This document shows positions 56,552 to 64,000 of a stretch of DNA of 64,000 nt, piece after piece. The stretch covers positions 1 through 64,000 of the forward strand of contig NZ_JASODI010000003.1 of NCBI RefSeq assembly GCF_030211955.1. The letters run 5' to 3'. The translations under genes were made by a program, and so were the position numbers. The DNA comes from Corynebacterium frankenforstense. GTDB lineage: Bacteria > Actinomycetota > Actinomycetes > Mycobacteriales > Mycobacteriaceae. How positions within the stretch are numbered: position 1 is the stretch's first letter; every line of letters begins with the position of its first letter. The notes under the pieces were generated by a model. That model was not told the origin of the DNA. It worked only from the letters and a program-made list of their open reading frames with translations, and searched no databases.

Positions 56552-56639
56552 CCCTGCCGCGCCTCCTCTCGCTCTACGTCTCTTGCTCTCGTTGACGGCC
56601 TGCGCCGTCCTTTCGCACCCCGGAGTCTACCCGCCCGGT

Positions 56640-57860
56640 TCAGTCCTCCTCGGCGATGAGCAGGTCGGTGACGATGCCGTCGGCGAGCAGGCGCCCGGCG
56701 TCGGTGACGCGCAGGCGTCCGTCGACGGTCTCGAGGAGCCCGCGGGCGGTGAAGTCGGCGACGGCGACGTCGGCGCGCCCCGAGAGCCACTCGCGCGGGA
56801 TGCCCCGGGCCAGGCGCAGGCCGAGCATGATGCGCTCGGTGTGGCGGTCTTGCCTGGTCAGCATTTCCCCGCCGGCCAGCGGCAGGCCGCCTTCGGCCAC
56901 CGCACGGGCGTAGGTGGCCGGGTGCTTGACGTTGTGGAAGCGGGTGTCCGCCACGTGCGAGTGCGCCCCGGGGCCCGCGCCCCACCAGTTGCCGTCGACC
57001 CAGTAGATCTCGTTGTGCCGGCACTCCCCGCCCGGGCGGGCCCAGTTGGACACCTCGTACCAGTGCAGGCCGGCCTCCCGCAGGCGGGCGTCGATGAGCT
57101 CGTAGCGGGCGGCGAGCACGTCCTCGTCCGGGGCGGGCAGCTCGCCGCGGCGCACCTTGCGCGCCATGGCGGTGCCCTCCTCGACGATCAGGGAGTAGGC
57201 GGAGACGTGGTCGACCCCGGCGTCGAGGACGGCGTCGAGGGTGGCGCGCACGTCGTCGTCGGTCTCGGTAGGCGTGCCGTAGATCATGTCGAGGTTGACG
57301 TGCTCGAAGCCGGCCGCGCGCGCCTCGCGGGCGGCGGCGACCGGCCGGCCCGGGGTGTGGCGGCGCTGCAGGACCTGAAGGACGTGGCCGGCGGCCGACT
57401 GCATGCCCAGCGACACGCGGGTGAAGCCTGCTGCACGCACCCCGGCGAAGAACTCCGGGGAGGTCGACTCCGGGTTGGACTCGGTGGTCACCTCGGCGTC
57501 GGGGGCCAGGCCGAAGGAGCCGCGCACGGCGTCGATAAGCCGGGTCAGCCCCGCGGCCCCGAGCATGCTGGGGGTGCCTCCGCCGACGAAGACGGTGTCG
57601 GCGGCGCGCAGCTGACCGCGGCGCTCCATCAGCTCGGCGGCGCGCTCGAGTTCGACGGCCAGGGCGTCGAGGTAGCTGCCCGGAGAGGCCGAGGTGCCCA
57701 GTTCACCGGGGGTGTAGGTGTTGAAGTCGCAGTAGCCGCAGCGCGTGGCGCAGAACGGCACGTGGACGTAGACGCCGAAGGGTACGGCGGCGAACTCCGC
57801 GCGCGCCTCGGGCGTGGCGGTCTCGGGCAGGGTGAAGGTCTCGGCGGGTGACTGGCGCAT
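56640..57860 (-). CDS. hemW: Radical-SAM haem chaperone HemW
   Basis: A 406-aa radical-SAM protein that inserts haem into respiratory enzymes and was once annotated as an oxygen-independent coproporphyrinogen oxidase. The cluster motif CATRCGYC is near residue 38 and the family HVPFC stretch precedes it. The GGGTPS and TTESNPES blocks lie in the TIM barrel. The C-terminal HemW-type winged helix begins near residue 335. TAGACT lies 9 nt upstream of the ATG, with no ribosome site. Confidence 0.95.
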   Translation of the reverse strand: MRQSPAETFTLPETATPEARAEFAAVPFGVYVHVPFCATRCGYCDFNTYTPGELGTSASPGSYLDALAVELERAAELMERRGQLRAADTVFVGGGTPSMLGAAGLTRLIDAVRGSFGLAPDAEVTTESNPESTSPEFFAGVRAAGFTRVSLGMQSAAGHVLQVLQRRHTPGRPVAAAREARAAGFEHVNLDMIYGTPTETDDDVRATLDAVLDAGVDHVSAYSLIVEEGTAMARKVRRGELPAPDEDVLAARYELIDARLREAGLHWYEVSNWARPGGECRHNEIYWVDGNWWGAGPGAHSHVADTRFHNVKHPATYARAVAEGGLPLAGGEMLTRQDRHTERIMLGLRLARGIPREWLSGRADVAVADFTARGLLETVDGRLRVTDAGRLLADGIVTDLLIAEED

Positions 57861-57872
57861 GGCCCGGCCAGT

Positions 57873-58565
57873 CTATCCGGCCGCTCCCCCGGTGCCGGAG
57901 GCGGCGCGACGGCGGGCGGCCACGCGGGCGACCACGGCGTCGATGCGGGCGCGCTCGGCCAGGAAGGCCGCCGGGTGGCTGCCGCGGCGGGCGCGGGCGT
58001 AGGCCGGGTAGGCCTCGGCGACGGTGGCGCACCAGCCCTCGACGGCGGCGTGCACGTCGGCGGCCAGGCGGGCCAAAAAGTGCGGGTAGCTGAAGGAGTC
58101 GAGGTCGCGGGCGACGGTGTCAGTGCGCTCCAGCAGGTGCTCGACGAGGGCGGCCAGGTGGTCGGTGGTCGCGGTGGTGCGCCCGTCCAGGGCGGCGGCC
58201 AGCTCGGCGACGACCACGGGGCCGGTCAGCGGGTGGCCGGCGAGCAGGTCGGCGGCGGTGAGCTGGCCGGGGCCGTCCGCGGCCGGCGCGGCGGCCGGGC
58301 GGTTGAAGACGCTCAGGGTCCCGGAGCGCACCCCGGAGGTCAGCGCCTGGCGCAGGCCGACCAGTTCGCCGAGGACGACGCGGGAGTCCGCGCGGCCCTC
58401 GCCGGCGATGATGTCGAACTCGGCGAGGCAGTCGTGGACGAGCTCCACGTCGAAGTCCGCCACGGCCTCGGCGAGGTTCTCGATGTAGGAGGCGACCTCG
58501 TCACCGATGTCGTAGAGCTCCTGGGTGAGCTCGCGGTGGCGCAGCTCCGCCGCGAAACGCTGCAT
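57873..58565 (-). CDS. Unknown helical protein
   Basis: A 230-aa protein, mostly Ala/Leu/Glu-rich helices; I recognise no family. It has one repeated theme of amphipathic helices (LTQELYDIGDEVASYIENLA, LAALVEHLLERTD) and no signal peptide. The inner ATG at 58565 follows AAGGAGC and is preferred over the upstream in-frame start. It lies 12 nt before hemW, so the two may be co-transcribed. A palindrome (58658-58672) stands upstream. Confidence 0.65.
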   Translation of the reverse strand: MQRFAAELRHRELTQELYDIGDEVASYIENLAEAVADFDVELVHDCLAEFDIIAGEGRADSRVVLGELVGLRQALTSGVRSGTLSVFNRPAAAPAADGPGQLTAADLLAGHPLTGPVVVAELAAALDGRTTATTDHLAALVEHLLERTDTVARDLDSFSYPHFLARLAADVHAAVEGWCATVAEAYPAYARARRGSHPAAFLAERARIDAVVARVAARRRAASGTGGAAG

Positions 58566-58657
58566 GACTACCTCGGTGCTCCTTTCCGACGGGATCCCCC
58601 GCCGTCCCCGCGTGGGAACTCTAACCTTGAAGTTCTCCTTGAGACTTCTGCCGACAG

Positions 58658-58672
58658 CCATAGACTCTATGG
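58658..58672. promoter_or_regulatory. Short palindrome before the 230-aa gene
   Basis: CCATAG-ACT-CTATGG is a perfect dyad with 6-bp arms, about 95 nt upstream of the start codon. It could be an operator or part of a TAGAGT-like -10 region. Confidence 0.4.
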
Positions 58673-58740
58673 CAGTCCGCGGGGAAATTCCGGACGGCGC
58701 GCCGGGCGCGCGGCGGGCGCCGCGCGGCTCACGCCGCGGC

Positions 58741-58758
58741 GCGAGGCTGACGCCTCGC
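58741..58758 (-). terminator. Terminator hairpin after fadD
   Basis: GCGAGGC and GCCTCGC flank a TGAC loop, 8 nt past the fadD stop. A hairpin with the same TGAC loop ends malQ. Confidence 0.65.
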
Positions 58759-58765
58759 CCCAGAG

Positions 58766-60679
58766 TTAGCGGCGGTAGATCTTGTCGATCGCGTCCGCGT
58801 AGCGCTCGGTGACCACGTTGCGCTTGACCTTCAGCGTCGGGGTCAGCTCGTTCTGCTCCTCGGTCAGGTCACGGTCGAGGATGTGGAACTTCTTGATGCC
58901 CTCCGCGTGGGAGACGGTCAGGTTCGCCTGGTTGATGGCGTCCTGGATCTCCGCGCGCAGGCCCGGGTCGGTGGCCACCTCGCGCACCGAGCGGTGCTCG
59001 GGGATGTTGTGGTCCATCTTCCAGCGGCCCAGCTCCTCGTCGTCGAGGGTGAGCAGCACGCCGATGAAGGGCTTGCCGTCGCCGACCACGAGCGCCTGGC
59101 TGATCAGCGGGTGGGAGCGCAGCATGTCCTCGAGCGGCCCCGGGGAGACGTTCTTGCCCCCGGCGGTGACGATGAGGTCCTTCTTGCGGCCGGTGATGAA
59201 GATGTAGCCGTCCTCGTCGATCTCGCCGAGGTCGCCGGTGTTGTACCAGCCGTCCTCGAAGGACTTCTCGGTCGCCTCCGGGTTCTTCCAGTACTCCTTG
59301 AAGACCCAGGGGCCCTTGAAGAGGATCTCGCCGATGTCGTTGATCTTCACCGAGCCGCCGCCGAGCGGGCGGCCCACGGAGCCGATCTTCTGGTCCTCGA
59401 AGTCGACGGAGGCGGCCGCGCAGGTCTCGGTCAGGCCGTAGCCCTCGAAGACGCCGAGGCCGATGCCGCGGTAGAAGTGCAGCAGCTCGCTGCCCATCGG
59501 CGAGCCGCCGGTGATGCAGTACTCCACGCGGCCGCCGACGGCCTCGTGGATCTTCTTGTAGACGAGCTTGTGGTACAGGCGGTGCTGGGCCTCCTGGTAG
59601 CGGTTGGGGCCGCCCGGGGTGTCCATGGCCTTGGAGTACTCGATGGCGGCCTGCTCGGCGCGGGCGAAGATCGCGCGGCCGACGGGGCCCTTCTCCGCGG
59701 CCTGGGAGGCGGCGGCGTTGCGCACCTTCTCGAAGACGCGCGGCACACCGAGCAGCAGGTTCGGCCGGAAGCGGGCCAGCTGCACCTGCAGGGTGCGGGT
59801 GTCCGGCCAGTGCGACTGCAGGCAGCCGACGACCACGCAGGCCAGCGAGACCGCGCGCGCGAGCACGTGGGCCAGCGGCAGGTAGGTCAGCACGGACTTA
59901 CCCGGGGCCACGGCGTTGGCGGCGATCGGGTTGGTCAGCAGCGCGCGAACCTGGGACAGCCAGTTGTAGTGGGTCTGCACGCAGCCCTTGGGCCGGCCGG
60001 TGGTGCCGGAGGTGTAGACGATCGAGGCCACGTCCGAGGAGCGGGTGTTCTCGATGCGCTCCCAGACCACGGCGTCGTCGAGGCCGCGGCCCTCGAACTT
60101 GAGGGTGTCCACGCCGGAGGAGTTGATCTCCACGATGCGGCGCAGCTGGGTCGGCGAGCCGACCAGGCGCGGGTTGCCCTCGGAGTCGAGGACGAGGTTG
60201 CGCATCATGTCGGTGTGCTCGCCGGTCTCGGTGACGGCGAAGACGGCGCCGGAGTCCTCGACGATCCACTGGATCTGGGCGGCCGAGGAGGACGGGTAGA
60301 TCGGCACGAGCACCGCGCCGGCGGCCGAGATGGCGAAGTCCATGAGCGACCACTCGTAGCGGGTGGCCGCCAGCAGGATCACGCGGTCGCCGGGCTCGAC
60401 GCCGTTGGCGATGAGCCCCTTGGCCACCTCGAAGATCTCCTCGAGGAACTCCTCGGAGGTGACGTTGACCCACTCGTAGTTGTGCGGCCGCAGGAAGCTG
60501 ATGCCGTAGGGACGGTCGCGCACCTGGTCGATGAAGGCGGTCAGGACGGTCTCGTTCGGCCCGACCTCGAATTCGGCCGGGGTGGAGAACTCACGCCCCG
60601 CGGACGCCGCGGGCGCGGCGTCGGGGTTGTGGTCGTCCCGGGTGGTCGGCTGGTCGGCCTCGGTCACAGTGGTGCTCAC
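58766..60679 (-). CDS. fadD: Long-chain fatty-acid-CoA ligase (FadD15-like)
   Basis: A 637-aa AMP-forming acyl-CoA synthetase. The P-loop YTSGTTGRPKGC is near residue 225, the second motif GYGLTETCAA near 395, and the hinge TGRKKDLIVTAGGKNVSPGP near 490. It activates long-chain fatty acids for lipid synthesis or degradation. Length and layout match mycobacterial FadD15. The GTG at 60679 follows GAGGAAA. It diverges from malQ, an arrangement conserved in corynebacteria. Confidence 0.94.
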   Translation of the reverse strand: MSTTVTEADQPTTRDDHNPDAAPAASAGREFSTPAEFEVGPNETVLTAFIDQVRDRPYGISFLRPHNYEWVNVTSEEFLEEIFEVAKGLIANGVEPGDRVILLAATRYEWSLMDFAISAAGAVLVPIYPSSSAAQIQWIVEDSGAVFAVTETGEHTDMMRNLVLDSEGNPRLVGSPTQLRRIVEINSSGVDTLKFEGRGLDDAVVWERIENTRSSDVASIVYTSGTTGRPKGCVQTHYNWLSQVRALLTNPIAANAVAPGKSVLTYLPLAHVLARAVSLACVVVGCLQSHWPDTRTLQVQLARFRPNLLLGVPRVFEKVRNAAASQAAEKGPVGRAIFARAEQAAIEYSKAMDTPGGPNRYQEAQHRLYHKLVYKKIHEAVGGRVEYCITGGSPMGSELLHFYRGIGLGVFEGYGLTETCAAASVDFEDQKIGSVGRPLGGGSVKINDIGEILFKGPWVFKEYWKNPEATEKSFEDGWYNTGDLGEIDEDGYIFITGRKKDLIVTAGGKNVSPGPLEDMLRSHPLISQALVVGDGKPFIGVLLTLDDEELGRWKMDHNIPEHRSVREVATDPGLRAEIQDAINQANLTVSHAEGIKKFHILDRDLTEEQNELTPTLKVKRNVVTERYADAIDKIYRR

Positions 60680-60931
60680 TTTCCTCGCTCCATCGCTCTG
60701 GGGTGCATGTACGGGGTACCCCCGCGACGGCGAAACAGGACGGAAACATGAAGGTTCCCTCACAATGTACCGCATCGCGGGGAGGCGCTTTCTGCGGCTT
60801 GTTCCCCGAACATACGTGAGCCGCGGCACACATGTGCGAAATTCAGTGCATCAGTTCACACCATTCGCGCCCCCCCCCGCAGCTCCCCCACGCCGGGACA
60901 GGTGACACATCTGCATGTCAGAATGGGCGTC

Positions 60932-63067
60932 GTGACTTCCCGGGACCTCTTGCACGAGCTGGCCGACTCCTACGGCATCGCCACCACCTACGAGGGCAGC
61001 GGCGGCGAGCACGTCGTCGCCGGGGAGGCGACACTGACCGACCTCCTCGCCGCGATGGGCGTGGACACGGCGGACCCGGCTGCCGCCCTGGAGCGCCGCC
61101 GCGACGAGCTGGCCTCCCGCCCGTTGCCGCCGACGGTCGTGGCCACCGAGGGCTACCCCTACGTCTTCCCCGTGCACGTGCCCGACGGCTGGCCGGCCGA
61201 GGTCACCGTCGAGCTCGGGGACGGCTCACGGCGCCCCGCCGCTCAGCGGGACAACTGGACCCCGCCGCGCGAGGTCGACGGCACCGTCTGGGGCGAGGCC
61301 AGCTTCGAGGTCCCCGCCGACCTGCCGCAGGGCTGGCACCGCCTGCACCTGACCGCCGGCGGGCAGGGCGAGCTGACCGCCGAGGCCACCCTCGTGGTCA
61401 CCCCGGAGCGCCTGACCGGCGCGACCGAGCTGGTCGAGCACCCGCGCGCCGGCGTGATGGCGCAGCTGTACTCGGTGCGCTCGCGGCGGTCCTGGGGCAT
61501 CGGCGACTTCGCCGACCTCGGGGCGCTGGCCGAGACAGTCGCCGCCGAGGGCTTCGACTACCTGCTGGTCAACCCGCTGCACGCGGCCGAGCCCGTGCCG
61601 CCGGTCGAGAACTCGCCCTACCTGCCGACCACCCGCCGTTACGTCAACCCGATCTACCTACGCGTCGAGGACGTCCCCGAGTTCGAGCAGCTCGACGCCG
61701 AGCTGCGTGCCGACGTCGAGGAGATCGCCGAGGAGTTCCAGGCCGCCGACACCACCGCCGACATCCTCGAGCGCAACCCCGTCTACGAGGCCAAGCTCGC
61801 CGTCTTGCGCGAGCTGCATGCCCTGGAGCCCACCGCCGAGCGCGGCGCGGCCTTCCGCGACTTCGTCGCCCGCGAGGGAGAGGGCTTGGTCGACTTCGCC
61901 CGCTGGTGCGCCGACCGCGAGTTCGATCCCGCGCGGGCCGACGCGCGCGGTGCGCACGCGATGGACGAGCCCGGCGAGGAGGAGTACCGCGACACCGTCG
62001 ACTTCCACATGTGGCTGCAGTTCCTCTGCGACGAGCAGCTGGCCGCCGCCCAGGCCCGCGCCAAGGCCGCGGGCATGTCCGTCGGCGTGGTCGCCGACCT
62101 CGCCGTGGGCACGCACCCCGGGGGTGCCGACGCCGCGGTGCTCGCCGACGTGCTGGCGCCCGCGGCCTCCGTGGGCGCTCCCCCGGACGGCTACAACCAG
62201 CAGGGCCAGGACTGGTCCCAGCCGCCGTGGCACCCCGAGCGCCTCGCCGAGGCCGGCTACGCGCCCTGGCGCGACATGCTGCGCACCGTGCTGCGCCACG
62301 CTGGCGGCATCCGCGTCGACCACGTGCTCGGCCTGTTCCGCCTGTTCTGGATCCCGCGCGGCAAGCGCCCGGCCGACGGCACCTACGTCCGCTACGACTT
62401 CGAGGCCATGCTCGGCATTCTCGCACTCGAGGCCGAGCGCGCCGACGCCGTGGTCATCGGCGAGGACCTGGGCACCTTCGAGCGCTGGGTCCAGGAGGCC
62501 CTGGCCTACCGCGGCGTGCTGGGCACCTCGGTGCTCTGGTTCGAGGGCGAGCCCGAGGGCGGCGGCCCCCTGGCCCGCGAGCACTACCGGCGCCTGGCGC
62601 TGGCCTCGGTGGGCACCCACGACCTGCCGCCGACGGCGGCCTACCTCGAGGGCGTGCACATCGACCTGCGCGACGAGCTGGGCCTGCTGCTGCGCCCCGC
62701 CGAGGCCGAGCACGCCGAGGACCTCGCCTGGCAGAACCGGGTGCTCGACGCGGTGCGCGAGGCCGGCTGCTTCGAGGGCGACCCCGGCGAGTTCGCCGGG
62801 CGGCTGCGCGACGAGCGCGGCGACGCGGCGGCGCTGATCGAGGCGCTGACCCGCTTCATCGCGGGCACTGCCTCGGCGCTGACCTGCACCCAGCTCGTCG
62901 ACATGGTGGGCGACCGGCGCACCCAGAACCAGCCGGGCACCACCGGCGACCTCTACCCCAACTGGCGCCTGCCGCTGTGCGACGGCGCGGGCGACCCCGT
63001 CCTCATCGAGGATCTGCCCGCGAACCCCATGTTCCGCCGCATCGCCGCCGCGGCGGCGCGAAGCTGA
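60932..63067 (+). CDS. malQ: 4-alpha-glucanotransferase
   Basis: A 711-aa GH77 enzyme that disproportionates maltodextrins. The catalytic blocks are visible: GIRVDHVLGLFRLFWIP (nucleophile Asp) near 470, VIGEDLG (acid Glu) near 515, and GTHDLPPTAAYLEG near 560. An N-terminal 150-residue beta-rich extension is typical of actinobacterial MalQ. The GTG at 60932 was chosen over 60902 because CAGAAT (60919-60924) ends 7 nt before it. It acts with the trehalose and glycogen enzymes next to it. Confidence 0.95.
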   Translation: MTSRDLLHELADSYGIATTYEGSGGEHVVAGEATLTDLLAAMGVDTADPAAALERRRDELASRPLPPTVVATEGYPYVFPVHVPDGWPAEVTVELGDGSRRPAAQRDNWTPPREVDGTVWGEASFEVPADLPQGWHRLHLTAGGQGELTAEATLVVTPERLTGATELVEHPRAGVMAQLYSVRSRRSWGIGDFADLGALAETVAAEGFDYLLVNPLHAAEPVPPVENSPYLPTTRRYVNPIYLRVEDVPEFEQLDAELRADVEEIAEEFQAADTTADILERNPVYEAKLAVLRELHALEPTAERGAAFRDFVAREGEGLVDFARWCADREFDPARADARGAHAMDEPGEEEYRDTVDFHMWLQFLCDEQLAAAQARAKAAGMSVGVVADLAVGTHPGGADAAVLADVLAPAASVGAPPDGYNQQGQDWSQPPWHPERLAEAGYAPWRDMLRTVLRHAGGIRVDHVLGLFRLFWIPRGKRPADGTYVRYDFEAMLGILALEAERADAVVIGEDLGTFERWVQEALAYRGVLGTSVLWFEGEPEGGGPLAREHYRRLALASVGTHDLPPTAAYLEGVHIDLRDELGLLLRPAEAEHAEDLAWQNRVLDAVREAGCFEGDPGEFAGRLRDERGDAAALIEALTRFIAGTASALTCTQLVDMVGDRRTQNQPGTTGDLYPNWRLPLCDGAGDPVLIEDLPANPMFRRIAAAAARS

Positions 63068-63109
63068 CGCGGTGCGGCGCTGACGCGGTGCGGCGCTGAC
63101 GCGCCGCAC
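63063..63109. terminator. Tandem-repeat terminator between malQ and the small membrane genes
   Basis: Two complete 16-bp units beginning GCTGACGCGGTGCGG and a third partial unit span the malQ stop codon (63065-63067). The last unit forms a hairpin GTGCGGCGC-TGAC-GCGCCGCAC (63088-63109). It separates convergent transcripts. Confidence 0.65.
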
Positions 63110-63111
63110 TC

Positions 63112-63258
63112 TTAGAAGAGGGAGAACAGCCAGGCCACGACGACGATCACGAGCAGCAGCACCAGCGCCTTGGTCACCAGGGACTGCGGGTAGCGGCGCT
63201 TACCGCGCGGCCGCGCCTGGTCCTCCTTGCGCAGCTGTTCGGGGTTGCCGTCCACCAT
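63112..63258 (-). CDS. 48-aa single-pass membrane protein
   Basis: A 30-residue charged head (MVDGNPEQLRKEDQARPRGK and on) is followed by one C-terminal membrane helix (ALVLLLVIVVVAWLFSLF). The ATG overlaps the stop of the 70-aa gene by four bases (ATGA), so both are translated from one mRNA. No family recognised. Confidence 0.7.
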   Translation of the reverse strand: MVDGNPEQLRKEDQARPRGKRRYPQSLVTKALVLLLVIVVVAWLFSLF

Positions 63259-63470
63259 CACTCACGTCCTTCCTCGTCGCGCCCGGGGGCACCCGTCCCC
63301 GTGGAACCACCGCGGCGTCGGAAACCGACGGCCGCGACGTCGATCGCGCGCAAAAGCACGATCGCCGCCACCGCACACGCGGGCAGCACCACCACCAGCA
63401 GCGCGAACAGCTGCACGGCGATGGGCGCGGAGACCAGGGTCTGCGCGAGCCAGTCATACACGGCGGTCAC
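63258..63470 (-). CDS. 70-aa small membrane protein
   Basis: One central membrane helix (VQLFALLVVVLPACAVAAIV) is followed by a basic, Gly-rich tail (FRRRGGSTGTGAPGRDEEGR). The GTG start lacks a ribosome site; TAGACT ends 8 nt before it, so a leaderless mRNA is probable. It precedes the 48-aa membrane gene with a four-base overlap. Function unknown; the gene stands between malQ and treS. Confidence 0.7.
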   Translation of the reverse strand: MTAVYDWLAQTLVSAPIAVQLFALLVVVLPACAVAAIVLLRAIDVAAVGFRRRGGSTGTGAPGRDEEGRE

Positions 63471-63543
63471 ACCGCGACAGTCTAGCCGCCCCCGGTTCGC
63501 GGATCTGTGACACGACCCCGGCCGTGCTTCTACCCTGGTGCCC

Positions 63544-64000
63544 ATGAGCAACCGCCCCACTGAGGACATCGATCCCGGATACGTCGGCCGATTCACCCCC
63601 GGCCCCGACGCCGAACGCCCCGCCACCACCGTGGCCGGGGCCGTCGCCGAGGGCTCCCCCGCCCCCGCCGCGTCGGCCGCCCGCCCGCCGGTGGACGACG
63701 AGGGCTACCTCGTCGAGCACGAGTCCCGCGACTACGACACCCCGGCGCCGGCGCCCGGTGAGGCGCCCTGGGAGCGCAAGGACCCCGAGTGGTACAAGAC
63801 CGCCGTCTTCTACGAGGTGCTCGTGCGCGCGTTCTACGACCCGGAGGGCACCGGCTCCGGCACGCTCAAGGGCATGACCGCCAAGCTGGACTACATCAAG
63901 TGGCTCGGCGTGGACTGCATCTGGCTGCCGCCCTTCTACGACTCCCCGCTGCGCGACGGCGGCTACGACATCCGCAACTACCGCGAGATCCTGCCCGAGT
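63544..64000 (+). CDS. treS: Trehalose synthase (partial, cut by the window end)
   Basis: The first 152 residues of a GH13 maltose alpha-D-glucosyltransferase (TreS), which interconverts maltose and trehalose. After an Ala/Pro-rich 75-residue leader comes the hallmark [17 protein letters not shown] and then [20 protein letters not shown], the start of the catalytic barrel. TACCCT (63531-63536) ends 7 nt before the ATG, so the mRNA is probably leaderless. The catalytic residues lie beyond the window. Confidence 0.95.
   Translation, partial: MSNRPTEDIDPGYVGRFTPGPDAERPATTVAGAVAEGSPAPAASAARPPVDDEGYLVEHESRDYDTPAPAPGEAPWERKDPEWYKTAVFYEVLVRAFYDPEGTGSGTLKGMTAKLDYIKWLGVDCIWLPPFYDSPLRDGGYDIRNYREILPE

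Overview
This 64-kb window is high-GC actinobacterial chromosome, most likely from a Corynebacterium. The evidence is gene content and order: rnpB beside the bifunctional RNase H/phosphatase gene, DUF3052 gene-aceE, dnaG-dgt, glyS-znr-zur, uppS-recO-era, ybeY-phoH-rsmE-dnaJ2-hrcA-hemW, and fadD-malQ-treS. Many genes also have a TANNNT-like -10 box that ends about 7 nt before the start codon and no Shine-Dalgarno sequence, a leaderless layout common in this group. The species was not identified.

Layout. 0-3.2 kb: an MMPL transporter and a TetR regulator. 3.4-3.8 kb: RNase P RNA. 3.9-9.4 kb: RNase H/phosphatase, zinc-ribbon protein, Nif3-like protein, HAD phosphatase, low-molecular-weight tyrosine phosphatase and SURF1. 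9.4-18.3 kb: tRNA-Val, the DUF3052 gene, aceE, an alpha/beta hydrolase, an acyl carrier protein and pntAB. 18.4-23.9 kb: a HAD-IIA phosphatase, a small Cys-containing protein, a serine hydrolase, a drug-efflux MFS gene with its TetR regulator and palindromic operator, and a secreted GDSL esterase. 24.1-27.8 kb: a CAT-anticodon tRNA and two tandem PhoD-type phosphatases, each behind a PHO-box-like 11-bp direct repeat.

27.9-34.7 kb is a lower-GC island integrated into the 3' end of tRNA-Asn(GTT) and bounded by a 25-bp imperfect repeat. Its left end holds decayed siphophage fragments (portal, tail). The middle holds a collinear cargo cluster: an unknown 188-aa protein, an XRE-ImmA/IrrE fusion, a RhuM-family protein and a stand-alone ImmA peptidase, behind a perfect 20-bp inverted repeat. 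The right end has three microproteins, an excisionase-like gene and a frameshifted tyrosine integrase. This is the most unusual part of the window.

34.8-64 kb returns to core genome: two small unknown genes, dnaG (zinc ligands largely lost), a secreted guanyl-specific RNase with a barstar-like inhibitor, dgt, a TPM-domain membrane protein, glyS, the zinc regulators znr and zur, an MbfA-like ferritin/VIT1 fusion, and a long leftward run of uppS, recO, era, pdxY, a CBS/CorC protein, ybeY, phoH, rsmE, dnaJ2, hrcA, hemW, an unknown gene and fadD. The window ends with rightward malQ and the start of treS. Genes were read by eye; homology statements are family-level recognition, not search results.
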